Assembly (NCBI RefSeq): GCF_022809355.1
Contig: NZ_JAKZMM010000012.1
Location: forward strand, 36,553-100,552
Length of the DNA stretch: 64,000 nucleotides
Source: Parabacteroides faecalis
GTDB taxonomy: Bacteria; Bacteroidota; Bacteroidia; Bacteroidales; Tannerellaceae
Reading direction: 5' to 3'
Shown: positions 8,375 to 18,682 of the stretch, in pieces
How the letters are laid out: every line of letters starts with the position of its first letter
How positions within the stretch are numbered: the stretch's first letter is position 1
Program-made: the position numbers and the translations under genes
The notes under the pieces: generated by a model
The model's database searches: none
Told to the model about the DNA's origin: nothing
What the model saw: the letters and a program-made list of their open reading frames with translations, nothing else

Positions 8375-10810
8375 TTATCGTTTCGGAATATCGACAGATG
8401 TTTCCTGTTCTCCCAACAAATGGTTAGAGAAATAATCTACCATTCGCCAGTAGAAGTATTCATCCATATCGCCAAAGCCGTGGCGCTGTTGTGGTAACAA
8501 CAGCATGTCGAAGCGTTTTCCGGCGCGGATCAATGCATCTACCACACGCAACGTATTGCCCGGATGGACATTGTTGTCAATGTCTCCGTGTACCAGCATC
8601 AGATGACCTTTCAGCTGATGGGCAATCTCTTCGTTCGTCTTGATGTTGTAGATGAAAGTTGTATCACCTTTTTCGGTAATCTCTTCTTTCACGCCGTGAT
8701 GTGTCTCACTCCACCAGCGGTTGTAGATACGGTTGTCGTGGTTTCCTGCACACGAAACGGCTACCTTGAAGAAATCCGGATATTGCAGGATCGCAGCCGT
8801 TGACATGAATCCGCCTCCCGAATGCCCATGAATACCTACACGGTTGATATCGATGAACGAGTAGCGGTTGGCCAGTTGCTCGATAGCGGCTTTCTGGTCG
8901 GCCAATCCGTAATCGCGCAGATTGCCGTAACCATAATTATGATACCACTTCGAACGGCTTGGGTGTCCGCCTCGGTTACCTACGGTGATAACGATGAAGC
9001 CGGCTTGTGCCAAACGATCGGTCCGGACGCTCATACGTGTAAACGGATAAACGGTAGCTTCTACCTGCGGACCCGGATACACATAATCAATCACCGGATA
9101 AACCATGGTGGAATCAAAGTCGAATGGCTTATACATAACTCCGTATAAGTCGGTTACGCCATCGGCAGCCTTCACCTGGAACGGTTCCGGGAACTGATAT
9201 CCGGCAGCAAACAGCTGAGAGAAGTCACTTTCTTCGAGCGACATGATCGTTTTACCTGTATTATCTACCAGATCCGTCTTCGGAACGGTATTGACGCGCG
9301 AATAATTGTTCACCACAAACTGAGCCTGGTCGTCCATCGCTACTGTATGGAAGAAATTCCCTTTGGTAACCAACTGCACACCCGAACCATCCAGATTAGC
9401 CCGATAGAGATGCTCATAATACGGATTTTCACCTTCTTCTTTTCCGTTAGCCAGGAAGTAAACTACCCGGCGGCTTTCGTCCACTTTCACAATCTGATCC
9501 ACATGCCACGGACCGGAAGTAATGCGGTTCTTCAGGTTTCCTTCGCCATCATACAGATACAAATGTGCCCAACCGTCACGCTCGCTCCAATGAATCAGTT
9601 CTTTCCCGTTCTGGATAGTTGCCAGCGGACGCACTTCCTGATAAGTATTCATCCGTTCTTCTATCAGCGGACGAATAGTATCTTGTCCGATGGTATAAGA
9701 ACAAATGTCAATGCGATGCAAGTCGCGGCTGGAGCGTGTCAGGTAAAAATGATTGCTGTCGCCTAACCATTCTACCGGGACTTCGTGCATATCGCGTTGT
9801 TTCTGCAAGCGTGGCTTACGGGCCAGGTTGATTGTCTGGTTCTTATAAGCCGAAGTCTTGATTTCCTTATACGTATTGTTCTGCATATCGAACAGATACA
9901 AGTGTTCTTCGGGAGCTTCTTTCTCGCCCGGCATCTGGTATTTGTAGGATTCCAAAGTCGGTCGGGGAGAAGCCATTGAATTAATCACCCACAAGTCTTT
10001 TACCTTTCTTTCGTCTGTTGCCGTCACAGCAAAGTAACGGGAATCAGGCGACCAGACAATTCCATAGACACGTTTCCGTTTGCCGTTGCAAAGCGTATCC
10101 GTATTCAGCAGACTGTAAGGCTGACCAAAGCCGAAATCCTTTTCGCCGAAAGTTGTCAGCTGGACATCTACGACGGTACTGTCTTTTTCGTTCTCTTTCA
10201 GCTTTTCGTAATCGGCCCTTGACATACGATACAGATTCAAGTCCTTGGCATAGACAACCGTTTGGCCATCCGGAGAAAAAGAAGCCCATTCCGGATACTT
10301 CGTGTCTTCCTTTTTATCTTCCAGCCAAGTCAGCTTTTGTGTCGGATAATCGTAGGAGAAATAAAATACCTGCTTCTTGTTCTTCTTCTTGTCGGTCGTA
10401 TCTTTAGGAGCATCTTGGGTAGAAGTGATTTGGAACGTAAAAGTACGTCCGTCGGGTTGTGCTTCCAGTTTCTGGATCGGCAATTGCTGGGCTGTAAACG
10501 GATCTTTTACGATCTCAGTCAGCTGAGCCGCTATTTTATCCTGGTCAAACAACGTCTTTTTAGTCCGCGCTGCCGGATCAACAACATACCATACATTGCC
10601 TTTGCTTGTTTTGTATTCATACCAGAAGCAATTTCCCTGTTGGAACCAGTGCGGATCAACAGTTGTCGAGAACAGCATCTTGGAAAGTTTGTCTTTGGTA
10701 AATTTCTCAGCCTGCACGTAACCCGGAAGGCGATCGTAAGTCTGAGCCTGTAAATGCGGAACAAGCATAAAGCCTGCACAACATAGTAAAGTAAATAGTT
10801 TCCGATTCAT
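8375..10810 (-). CDS. Secreted S9 family peptidase (dipeptidyl peptidase IV-like)
   Basis: 811 residues from the start at 10810, which gives the signal peptide MNRKLFTLLCCAGFMLVPHLQA; an ATG 27 bases upstream would add a hydrophilic leader. Residues about 80-530 form a DPP IV N-terminal beta-propeller (for example WSPDSRYFAVTATDER), and residues about 560-800 the alpha/beta hydrolase domain. The catalytic triad is visible: Ser664 in GHSGG, Asp745 in DIDNNVHP, His777 in QRHGFG. The family removes N-terminal dipeptides, often X-Pro, from peptides in the periplasm; exact specificity cannot be read. It is a single-gene unit, convergent with the GH84 gene. Confidence 0.93.
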   Translation of the reverse strand: MNRKLFTLLCCAGFMLVPHLQAQTYDRLPGYVQAEKFTKDKLSKMLFSTTVDPHWFQQGNCFWYEYKTSKGNVWYVVDPAARTKKTLFDQDKIAAQLTEIVKDPFTAQQLPIQKLEAQPDGRTFTFQITSTQDAPKDTTDKKKNKKQVFYFSYDYPTQKLTWLEDKKEDTKYPEWASFSPDGQTVVYAKDLNLYRMSRADYEKLKENEKDSTVVDVQLTTFGEKDFGFGQPYSLLNTDTLCNGKRKRVYGIVWSPDSRYFAVTATDERKVKDLWVINSMASPRPTLESYKYQMPGEKEAPEEHLYLFDMQNNTYKEIKTSAYKNQTINLARKPRLQKQRDMHEVPVEWLGDSNHFYLTRSSRDLHRIDICSYTIGQDTIRPLIEERMNTYQEVRPLATIQNGKELIHWSERDGWAHLYLYDGEGNLKNRITSGPWHVDQIVKVDESRRVVYFLANGKEEGENPYYEHLYRANLDGSGVQLVTKGNFFHTVAMDDQAQFVVNNYSRVNTVPKTDLVDNTGKTIMSLEESDFSQLFAAGYQFPEPFQVKAADGVTDLYGVMYKPFDFDSTMVYPVIDYVYPGPQVEATVYPFTRMSVRTDRLAQAGFIVITVGNRGGHPSRSKWYHNYGYGNLRDYGLADQKAAIEQLANRYSFIDINRVGIHGHSGGGFMSTAAILQYPDFFKVAVSCAGNHDNRIYNRWWSETHHGVKEEITEKGDTTFIYNIKTNEEIAHQLKGHLMLVHGDIDNNVHPGNTLRVVDALIRAGKRFDMLLLPQQRHGFGDMDEYFYWRMVDYFSNHLLGEQETSVDIPKR

Positions 10811-10901
10811 TTTCTTTCTGGTGTTAGATCGTTTCAATAACTATTCAGTTCTTTCGATTTGAGTTGATAAACTCACCTATTTATCCTGTTATAACGCTTG
10901 C

Positions 10902-10980
10902 TGGTCATCAGAGTTGTTCCCTGATGGTCGTCAGGATCACTCACTGAAGGTCGTCAGAATTGTCCTCTGATGGTCATCAG
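10902..10980. repeat. Tandem array of four 23-bp units
   Basis: The core (T/A)GGTC(A/G)TCAG recurs at 10902, 10925, 10948 and 10971, an exact 23-base period, with variable bases (GAGTTGTTCCCTGA and similar) between cores. There is no open frame through it. It lies between the V-ATPase operon and the S9 peptidase gene. Confidence 0.85.
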
Positions 10981-10994
10981 GCGTACTAGTAAAG

Positions 10995-11032
10995 TTACGG
11001 CATCCGTAATAGCTAGGTTACGGATGCCGTAA
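10995..11032. repeat. Perfect 15-bp inverted repeat downstream of the V-ATPase operon
   Basis: TTACGGCATCCGTAA (10995-11009) and TTACGGATGCCGTAA (11018-11032) are exact reverse complements with an 8-base loop. It sits 30 bases past the atpK stop. There is no strong T run on the minus side, so it may be an RNA 3'-end stabiliser or a weak terminator rather than a classic intrinsic terminator. Confidence 0.8.
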
Positions 11033-11061
11033 TAAGAATATTCCTGAATGTAAGCCTTGTC

Positions 11062-11505
<444 letters not shown>

Positions 11506-11520
11506 TTATTAAATCTTTGT

Positions 11521-13374
11521 TTATTCTTTGTCTTTAATCGAAGAGAAAGGTTTGTAAGCCGAACCTTTTCCTTCATAACCTGAATTCTTGAAATATTCTA
11601 CAAATGTAAGACGGATGGAGTGTACATAACCGCTCAAGCAAGAAAGAGCAATGTTCAGTCCGTGTCCGAATACGAAGATTAAACCGAAGCAAATCCAGCC
11701 CGGAATGCCCCAAAGGAAATCAGCCATGCTGTCGTGCAACTGCATTCCCAAATTATTGAATACGCCGCCCAACATACCGCCTGCCAAGCCTAAGGCATAT
11801 AGTCGGAGGTAAGATAGCAAGTCGCCCATCAAACCAGTAGCCATGTTGTATGTATCCCACAAACCTGCTCCCACATTGATCAGGACGTTACGGCGGATAT
11901 TATTCAACAGATAAATACCAATAGCCGAAACGGCAGCAATTACGATGAAAGCCATCTTGGAAGCGTCCATGGTAATAACACCTAGGTAATTCAATGTTCC
12001 AATGGTTACGGAACCACCAACGAACAGAAGCCATCCCCAGGCAGAGAGTGAATTCTTGAATCCGTAACGGGCTGTAGCGCAAACCGCTTTGACAACCATG
12101 GCAAAGCAAATGTGGAACATACCTACCATTAAGGCGAAGATCATGGTCTTGTCGTAGCCTGTATCGCCATACTTGCCTGTGATCATTGTGTTCTTGATCC
12201 ATTCCGGAAGATCCAGTTTTACCAGTTCAACACCGAAGAAGGTTCCAACCAAAGCTCCGACAATGGTTGTTGCTGCTCCCAATGTAATAAGCAGGTTCAT
12301 GATTCCCTGCATGGACTGGCCGACTTTCTTCTTCAGATAAAAGCCCAATGCTACCAATAACAAACCGTATCCGGCATCACCTACGCAAAGTCCGAAGAAC
12401 AAAGCATAGAAAGGAGCCAGCATCGGTGTCGGATCGAACTCACCATAATCAGGCAAGCCATACATTTTGGTCAGCACTTCAAAGAGACGAGTGACGAAAT
12501 TATTCTTTAGCTTGATCGGAGCATTGTCTTCTTTCTCGGCTGGACGTATCTCATAATAGATACCCTCTGCTTCCAGCATATTGCGTACTTCTTCCGTATT
12601 ATCAACCGGAACCCAGCCTTCCAATAATACAACCGAACCATCAGCCATTTTCTCTCCGCCTAATTTGACTTCAAGCAGTTCGATATCACTCTGCAACTGA
12701 TTGATTGCCGTTTCTACTACTGGCAGATGAGCTGCACAGAAACGGGCGAGTTGTCTTTTGGCTTCATCCAGATCTTTATTCAGTTCCTGATGCTGATTGA
12801 TCAGTTCCGACAACTTGTGTTTAGGCAACCGGACAGCTTCTGCTTCCAGTTCAACGGGAACCGTATTGACTGTAATGAAATAACACTGTCCGCCTTTTCG
12901 GGAGATTACCTGAGCATGATATTCGTCTTGCCAGTTCTCGTCGAAACTCTTTTCCGGACAATTGAAGAATTGGATGATCCAGCCGTTATCTTTCAGTTTG
13001 TCGATAAGATTCCAGTCAAATTCTCCCCAAACTTCCATCTGGGCAATTTCTCTCTCCAGTACAGGAATCTGCTGGGAAAGCAACTGAATACTTTGCTGCT
13101 TGGCATTATAACCTTCAAACGTCTTTTCAATGGATGCCTGTGAAGCTGCTGCCGTTTCCACTTGTCCTTCAGCCTGATTGGCCCACGACGTCATTTCCTT
13201 CAGCAGTGTCTTGTACGACGTATGCTTCTGTAAGAGCTTCTGAAGCGATTCGTCCACTTCGCCACTCTGACGGATTTCGACATGTACAACACCCAATGCA
13301 CGGAGCTTTTCCAGAAAGGCTTCGTATTCCTTATGATAAATCAGGAATGTAAGTTTGTTCATTTTTACAATCAT
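11521..13374 (-). CDS. atpI: V-type ATP synthase subunit I (stator, a-subunit)
   Basis: 617 residues in two halves: a cytoplasmic N-terminal part (about 1-330) with a coiled coil around residues 200-235 that joins the peripheral stalk, and a membrane part with about seven to eight helices beginning near residue 325 (FYALFFGLCVGDAGYG). The late LRLYALGLAGGMLG segment carries the conserved Arg that faces the rotor glutamate. The start codon overlaps the stop of subunit D in ATGA, which favours position 13374; a second ATG four codons in is possible. Shorter than the eukaryotic a subunit, typical for bacterial forms. Confidence 0.94.
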   Translation of the reverse strand: MIVKMNKLTFLIYHKEYEAFLEKLRALGVVHVEIRQSGEVDESLQKLLQKHTSYKTLLKEMTSWANQAEGQVETAAASQASIEKTFEGYNAKQQSIQLLSQQIPVLEREIAQMEVWGEFDWNLIDKLKDNGWIIQFFNCPEKSFDENWQDEYHAQVISRKGGQCYFITVNTVPVELEAEAVRLPKHKLSELINQHQELNKDLDEAKRQLARFCAAHLPVVETAINQLQSDIELLEVKLGGEKMADGSVVLLEGWVPVDNTEEVRNMLEAEGIYYEIRPAEKEDNAPIKLKNNFVTRLFEVLTKMYGLPDYGEFDPTPMLAPFYALFFGLCVGDAGYGLLLVALGFYLKKKVGQSMQGIMNLLITLGAATTIVGALVGTFFGVELVKLDLPEWIKNTMITGKYGDTGYDKTMIFALMVGMFHICFAMVVKAVCATARYGFKNSLSAWGWLLFVGGSVTIGTLNYLGVITMDASKMAFIVIAAVSAIGIYLLNNIRRNVLINVGAGLWDTYNMATGLMGDLLSYLRLYALGLAGGMLGGVFNNLGMQLHDSMADFLWGIPGWICFGLIFVFGHGLNIALSCLSGYVHSIRLTFVEYFKNSGYEGKGSAYKPFSSIKDKE

Positions 13375-13988
13375 ACGCCAACCTCCTCTTCTTTAGCTTT
13401 CCGTTTCTCCTGATTAGCCCGCATAATCTTCTGAGAAGACTTTGACAGACTTTCCTCATCTTCCATAAAGCGTTTCACTTTGCGGATAGCATCTTTGTAT
13501 CCCGGAATCTGAACTTTCTCAAACAGGTTTACCTTTTGAGTCGTTTTCTTCCTGGCATGCTCCAATAACTCCAGCTTCATTCCGGAGAATTCGGCTTCGA
13601 TACCTGTGCGGGCCAGCTTCTTGAGCAACCCGATGCCATCAGTAAACCAAGCCGGAGTATTAAACAGGCTGTAACGGCCTATCTCAAACTCAATTTCATC
13701 CAGAACCGGAACGATCACACCGGCAATCTTCTTGGTGGAAAGAGAAACATCCTTAACCGCTATCAGCGACGGATTGAACTCATTCCACAAAGCCACCATG
13801 CTTTCGTAGCTCTGGATCTCCTGTTCAAGCTGAAGTTCCAATTGATTCACTTCGTCTTTGGTACGCTTCACCTCAATACGCAACGCACTTTCCTTACTTT
13901 TGATGGTAGGAAGCGAGCGTTCACGCATCTTCAGTTGCTTTTCCAGTTGCTGAAGTGATGTTTTGTTATATTGAAACTTAATCGCCAT
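13371..13988 (-). CDS. atpD: V-type ATP synthase subunit D (central shaft)
   Basis: 205 residues, mostly two long helices that form an antiparallel coiled coil, as in the D subunit shaft that turns inside the A3B3 head. The N-terminus (KFQYNKTSLQQLEKQLKMRE) and the Lys/Glu-rich C-terminal helix fit the family. Stop overlaps the start of subunit I. No subunit F, its usual partner, is encoded nearby. Confidence 0.93.
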   Translation of the reverse strand: MAIKFQYNKTSLQQLEKQLKMRERSLPTIKSKESALRIEVKRTKDEVNQLELQLEQEIQSYESMVALWNEFNPSLIAVKDVSLSTKKIAGVIVPVLDEIEFEIGRYSLFNTPAWFTDGIGLLKKLARTGIEAEFSGMKLELLEHARKKTTQKVNLFEKVQIPGYKDAIRKVKRFMEDEESLSKSSQKIMRANQEKRKAKEEEVGV

Positions 13989-14063
13989 TTTATTAATGTA
14001 TAATTCGCATTTGATTTGATGTTACCTGAAGCCTGATGCCTGTATCAGGTAACATAACCTCTC

Positions 14064-15383
14064 TTATTTCTTCCAATACTTATCAACCAATGCCTGTTTG
14101 ATGTTGACTTCAGCCGGCTGGAAGTATTTTCCGAACAAGCCCCATGCTACATCCAGCATTTCGGTTGTATCCAGATTTACGTCGATAGCCAATAACTTCG
14201 ATGAATAGTCTTTCGCAAAGGCCAAAGCACGGTTGTCATAATCGGTCAGGTCAAAACCATTTTCCATCTTCGTCTTTGCATTGGCTGCATCTGCATACAA
14301 ACGAACGGCAGCATTCATTACCTGCGGATGATCTTCACGCGTCTTCTTACCGGTTACCAACTGTTTCAGACGAGACAAACTACGGAACGGATCGACGATT
14401 ACTTTGCCGACATCACTGTCTCGACGCAGATACAACTGTCCTTCTGTGATATATCCGGTATTATCAGGAACAGCGTGTGTGATATCGCCACCCGACAAAG
14501 TAGTTACGGCAATAATCGTAATAGATCCGCCGTCCGGGAACTGAACAGCCTTTTCATAAATCTTGGCCAAGTCTGAATACAATGAACCCGGCATAGAATC
14601 TTTAGACGGGATCTGGTCCATACGGTTAGATACAATGGCCAAGGCATCGGCGTAGTTGGTCATATCAGTCAGCAATACCAATACCTTTTCATGCTTTTCT
14701 ACGGCGAAATACTCGGCAGCACACAATGCCATATCCGGAATCAGGATACGCTCAACTGACGGGTCTTCGGTTGTATTGATGAAACTTACGATACGGTCCA
14801 GTGCACCTGCGTTGCTAAATGTATTCTTGAAGAACAGATAGTCGTCGTTGGTCATACCCATACCGCCCAAGATAATCTTATCTGATTTGGCACGCATGGC
14901 TACCAAAGCCATTACCTGGTTGAAAGGCTGGTCCGGGTCGGCGAAGAACGGAATCTTCTGTCCGGTAACCAACGTGTTGTTCAAGTCGATACCGGCAATA
15001 CCCGTAGCGATCAATTCAGAAGGCTGTTTACGACGAACGGGATTTACTGACGGACCGCCGATTTCTACTTCTTTACCTTCAGGAACAGGACCGCCGTCGA
15101 TCGGTTCTCCATACGCATTGAAGAAACGACCGGCCAGCTGATCGCCTACTTTTAACGAAGGAGCTTTGCCCATGAATACTACTTCAGCATTGGTGCGGAT
15201 TCCTTCTGTTCCGGAGAATACCTGCAAGGTTACTTCATCTCCAATAATCTTTACTACCTGAGCCAGTTTTCCATCTACAGAAGCCAGCTCGTCGTACCCG
15301 ACACCGGTTGCTTTCAGCGAACAAGTCGCTTTGGTGATCTGGGTAATCTTTGTATATATTTTCTGAAATGCTTTTGTTGCCAT
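14064..15383 (-). CDS. atpB: V-type ATP synthase subunit B (non-catalytic head subunit)
   Basis: 439 residues with the V/A-type B subunit signature: LAGRFFNAYGEPIDGGPVP, NPVRRKQPSELIATGIAGID and the DMTNYADAL region. There is no Walker A lysine motif, as expected for the non-catalytic subunit (GQKIPFFADPDQP stands where the P-loop would be). It alternates with subunit A in the head. Spaced 14 bases after atpA, so co-translated in one operon. Confidence 0.95.
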   Translation of the reverse strand: MATKAFQKIYTKITQITKATCSLKATGVGYDELASVDGKLAQVVKIIGDEVTLQVFSGTEGIRTNAEVVFMGKAPSLKVGDQLAGRFFNAYGEPIDGGPVPEGKEVEIGGPSVNPVRRKQPSELIATGIAGIDLNNTLVTGQKIPFFADPDQPFNQVMALVAMRAKSDKIILGGMGMTNDDYLFFKNTFSNAGALDRIVSFINTTEDPSVERILIPDMALCAAEYFAVEKHEKVLVLLTDMTNYADALAIVSNRMDQIPSKDSMPGSLYSDLAKIYEKAVQFPDGGSITIIAVTTLSGGDITHAVPDNTGYITEGQLYLRRDSDVGKVIVDPFRSLSRLKQLVTGKKTREDHPQVMNAAVRLYADAANAKTKMENGFDLTDYDNRALAFAKDYSSKLLAIDVNLDTTEMLDVAWGLFGKYFQPAEVNIKQALVDKYWKK

Positions 15384-15397
15384 ACTGCTATTCTTTA

Positions 15398-17149
15398 TTA
15401 CATTCTTTCTTTTAACAAAGCATCCAATTCCTGATTAAACTTCTTGAATTGTTCACTTTCATACTCAGAGTAGTTCATCTGCTTGAAGATATTGATCATC
15501 TTCTTGAAGTAGTCCATTACTTCGAGGAAGGTATCGAACTTGAAGTCGGTACGGCAGATGGAAACAACTTTATCCAGCATAAACTCCTGACGGGGCAGAG
15601 GTGTGACGGCATCGATAGCATCGAAGGCATCTTGTTGCAAGATCACGAAGTCGATCAGTTCAGACTTCCAGAACGTAACGTGGTAATCTACCGGAACACC
15701 ATCGTCACCCAAGATGTTGATCTGCTCGGCAATTTCCTTACCACGCAACATACGGGTCTTGATTTCGTTTACCTTTTCAATCCAGCTCGGAGAGATATGC
15801 TGGGCAATGTATTCCTGGAATTCGGGATATTCCAGATATTTAGAGTAACTGTCAATCGGATTAACAGCCGGATAACGTTTGCGGTCGGCACGTTCCTGCT
15901 CCAAGGCATAGAAACAGCGGGCTACCTTTTTCGTGTTTTCTGTAACCGGCTCTTTCAGGTTACCACCGGCCGGTGATACGGTTCCGATGAAAGTAACCGA
16001 ACCTGTAGAACCATTATTCAGCACGACATAGCCGGCACGGGCGTAGAAGTTGGCTACAATGGCAGACAAGTCCATCGGGAATGCATCCGGACCCGGCAAT
16101 TCTTCCAAACGGTTAGACATTTCACGCAATGCCTGAGCCCAACGAGAAGTAGAGTCGGCCATCAGCAGAACCTTCAATCCCATACTGCGGTAATATTCAG
16201 CAATGGTCATGGCTGTATAAACAGAAGCTTCACGGGCAGCCACCGGCATGTTTGACGTATTGGCAATGATAATGGTTCTTTCCATCAGCTTACGTCCTGT
16301 ATGCGGATCGACCAATTCCGGGAATTCCGTAAAGATTTCCACAACCTCGTTGGCACGTTCACCGCAGGCAGCGATAATCACGATATCCGCTTCTGCCTGT
16401 TTAGAAATGGCGTGCTGCAAAACGGTCTTTCCGGTACCGAACGGACCCGGGATAAAGCCAGTACCGCCTTCAACAATCGGATTGACTGTATCAATGGTAC
16501 GAACACCGGTTTCCAACAATTTGAATGGACGCGGTTTTTCTTTGTAGCAAGTGATGGCTTTCTTAACCGGCCATTTCTGAACCATGGTTACTTTCACTTC
16601 GTTGCCTTCTGCGTCTGTCAATACGGCAATCGTATCGTTGATTGTATATTCACCTTCAGCGGCTACACTTTTGATGGTATATTCTCCCTTGAAAGTGAAA
16701 GGCACCATAATCTTATGCGGCTGCGAGTTTTCATCCACTTCGCCCAACCAAGTACCGGCAATGGCTTTTTCACCTGCCTGAGCCAGCGGCTTGAAAGCCC
16801 ATTTCTTATTTTCATCCAAAGGGAATGTATATTCGCCACGTTTCAGGAATACACCTTCCATTTTATCCAAGTCATTTTGCAGACCATCGTAATTGCGCGA
16901 CAGCATACCCGGACCTAATGTTACTTCCAACATGTGTCCTTGGAATTCGGCACTATCGCCTACACGCATACCACGTGTACTTTCGAATACCTGCACAAAG
17001 GCATTCTTACCTATTACCTTGATAACTTCGGCCATCAGTTTGACACCGCCAACCGAAATGTAACAGATTTCATTCTGAGAAACCGGTCCGTCAACCTCAA
17101 CGGTTACCAAGTTCGAAACGATTCCTCTTACAATTCCTTTCGTTGCCAT
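15398..17149 (-). CDS. atpA: V-type ATP synthase subunit A (catalytic)
   Basis: 583 residues, the family's normal size. It has the N-terminal barrel, the bulge domain found only in V/A-type A subunits (about 110-190), the P-loop GPFGTGKT with Lys241, the GERANE motif with the catalytic glutamate, and SRWAQALREMSNRLEELPG. It hydrolyses or makes ATP while the D shaft turns. The P-loop has Pro-Phe-Gly-Thr where many orthologs have Ala-Phe-Gly-Cys, a conservative change. Confidence 0.97.
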   Translation of the reverse strand: MATKGIVRGIVSNLVTVEVDGPVSQNEICYISVGGVKLMAEVIKVIGKNAFVQVFESTRGMRVGDSAEFQGHMLEVTLGPGMLSRNYDGLQNDLDKMEGVFLKRGEYTFPLDENKKWAFKPLAQAGEKAIAGTWLGEVDENSQPHKIMVPFTFKGEYTIKSVAAEGEYTINDTIAVLTDAEGNEVKVTMVQKWPVKKAITCYKEKPRPFKLLETGVRTIDTVNPIVEGGTGFIPGPFGTGKTVLQHAISKQAEADIVIIAACGERANEVVEIFTEFPELVDPHTGRKLMERTIIIANTSNMPVAAREASVYTAMTIAEYYRSMGLKVLLMADSTSRWAQALREMSNRLEELPGPDAFPMDLSAIVANFYARAGYVVLNNGSTGSVTFIGTVSPAGGNLKEPVTENTKKVARCFYALEQERADRKRYPAVNPIDSYSKYLEYPEFQEYIAQHISPSWIEKVNEIKTRMLRGKEIAEQINILGDDGVPVDYHVTFWKSELIDFVILQQDAFDAIDAVTPLPRQEFMLDKVVSICRTDFKFDTFLEVMDYFKKMINIFKQMNYSEYESEQFKKFNQELDALLKERM

Positions 17150-17151
17150 AA

Positions 17152-18021
17152 TTATTTTTCGTTATTTCTTTTAAATTCCTCCAAGGCATTTTCGCTGCCT
17201 TTTTTCATTGCACCTACAATCTCACGGAACGTCTTTTCGCCGGTTTCTTTATCGAGGCTTACCCATCGTTCAATCATTTCCAGTTTGAGCAGATAAGCAA
17301 AGACACTTTCAATGTCGAACGTCTTGAAGAAGGTTTGTTCTTCCAGCCAGTTCCATTTCAGCGTGTCTATTTTCTTTTCCCGGAGCATCAGATCGGATTC
17401 TTCCGCTATGTGTTGCAAGGCAGGTAGATATTCTACATCGTTACCCAGACCAAAATCACGGGCATTCGATGTACGCAATGCTTCAGCCACTTCATTGTCT
17501 CCTACGATATATTGGGATTTGTCTAATCCGTGTTTACGGCAGGTAATGGCGGTTAACATATTATTAATGTTAAGGTTCAACTCAAACCAGTCTGCTACGA
17601 ACTGATTCCCGCATTTCATGGCATAAGCATAATATAATGCAGCGAGGCGGTCTTCCCACGAAATGGTAGCGACATCACCTTTGGCTTCGCTTTCCAGGTA
17701 CATACGGAAGAAATCTATGAAATAAGAAGGAATATGCTTGTTCTTGGGGATTGCTTCTTCTTCTTTCAAGGCCTGATATAAGGCATGTGATTCATCGTAT
17801 GTAATACTTCCCCGCGGATCCATGTCCTGATCCGGATTCTTCAGCTGGTTGATCAGGTTCTTGTTGTCAAACTTCAAGAAGAACAGATCGATCAGCTTTT
17901 GATCCTTGCGCGTCAGTATATCGCTTAATTCATTCCTGAAATCAGCAACCGAGTAGGTGAGTCTGCTATCGTCGAGCGTAATGTCAGGGAGACCTGCTAT
18001 TAAGCAATAATATTTACTCAT
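17152..18021 (-). CDS. DUF2764 protein of the V-ATPase operon
   Basis: 289 residues of soluble, mostly helical sequence opening with MSKYYCLIAGLPDITLDD, the hallmark of DUF2764. The gene sits between atpE and atpA, just as in the V-ATPase operons of Chlamydia and Borrelia (from memory of those operons). Only two bases separate its stop from the atpA start. Because the operon lacks a recognisable subunit C, this protein is a plausible functional replacement for C, the socket that joins the shaft to the rotor ring; that role is inference. Confidence 0.88.
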   Translation of the reverse strand: MSKYYCLIAGLPDITLDDSRLTYSVADFRNELSDILTRKDQKLIDLFFLKFDNKNLINQLKNPDQDMDPRGSITYDESHALYQALKEEEAIPKNKHIPSYFIDFFRMYLESEAKGDVATISWEDRLAALYYAYAMKCGNQFVADWFELNLNINNMLTAITCRKHGLDKSQYIVGDNEVAEALRTSNARDFGLGNDVEYLPALQHIAEESDLMLREKKIDTLKWNWLEEQTFFKTFDIESVFAYLLKLEMIERWVSLDKETGEKTFREIVGAMKKGSENALEEFKRNNEK

Positions 18022-18033
18022 TGTGCTGATTTG

Positions 18034-18624
18034 TTAGAAAAGAGCTTCAACCAACTGTGGGCGCAAGAACTCTTTGAAAAATTCAACAAATTCTTCTTCT
18101 CCAAATGAAACCTTGTATGAACCGTCGGCGGGCATGATAGAGAAAGAAGCTTTCTTGCCATTAACTTGTTCGATCGTTACACCTTTGTTCAATAAGTCTT
18201 TGGCATTCGCCAGAAAATACTTTTGTAGATTTTCTGCATCGGCCGACTGTATTACCAGGTTTTCATTGCTAGGCCAAGATTTGACTAACTCCAGAATAAC
18301 CTTTTGCATAAAAGTGGCATCTGTAACAACCGCCTTGATGTTATCACCAACAATCTTACCGGTAATCAGGTTGGTTACTTCACTTTTCAAAGCTTCAATA
18401 GATTGGGTAGCAAACAATTTCAACTCGGCTTCTGTGTTTTTCTTAAGCTCGTTAGCTTGTTTTTCTGCACTGGCTACAATTTCCTTTGCTTTTGCTTCAG
18501 CTTCTTCTATCAGAACTTTTTTACGAGCTTCGGCTTCCGCTATGATACGAGCAGCTTCCTCGTTACCTTTCTCTACACCTTCTTGGTAGATTTTTTCGGT
18601 TAATTCTTGAATTTTTGTATCCAT
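18034..18624 (-). CDS. atpE: V-type ATP synthase subunit E (peripheral stalk)
   Basis: 196 residues, with a long Ala/Glu/Lys-rich helix at residues about 10-75 (ARIIAEAEARKKVLIEEAEA) and a compact C-terminal domain, the pattern of V-type subunit E, which forms the stator stalk with G or H. No G/H gene is seen next to it, so E may pair with another small helix protein elsewhere. It is the first gene of the operon; a candidate -7 element TAACTTTG lies at 18682-18675 on the minus strand. Confidence 0.9.
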   Translation of the reverse strand: MDTKIQELTEKIYQEGVEKGNEEAARIIAEAEARKKVLIEEAEAKAKEIVASAEKQANELKKNTEAELKLFATQSIEALKSEVTNLITGKIVGDNIKAVVTDATFMQKVILELVKSWPSNENLVIQSADAENLQKYFLANAKDLLNKGVTIEQVNGKKASFSIMPADGSYKVSFGEEEFVEFFKEFLRPQLVEALF

Positions 18625-18674
18625 GTTCCTTTTATATAATTTATGTACATTACAAATTTGTTACTTGTCTGGTC

Positions 18675-18682
18675 CAAAGTTA
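18675..18682 (-). promoter_or_regulatory. Candidate -7 element for the V-ATPase operon
   Basis: TAACTTTG on the minus strand matches TAnnTTTG and lies 50 bases before the atpE start. The only -33 candidate (ATTG) is at a short, 17-base spacing, so the call is tentative. Confidence 0.5.

Noticed and set aside
10902..10980. CRISPR-like look of the 23-bp repeats
   Set aside because: The conserved core is only about ten bases and the rest of each 23-bp unit is too short to be a spacer; no cas gene is present.
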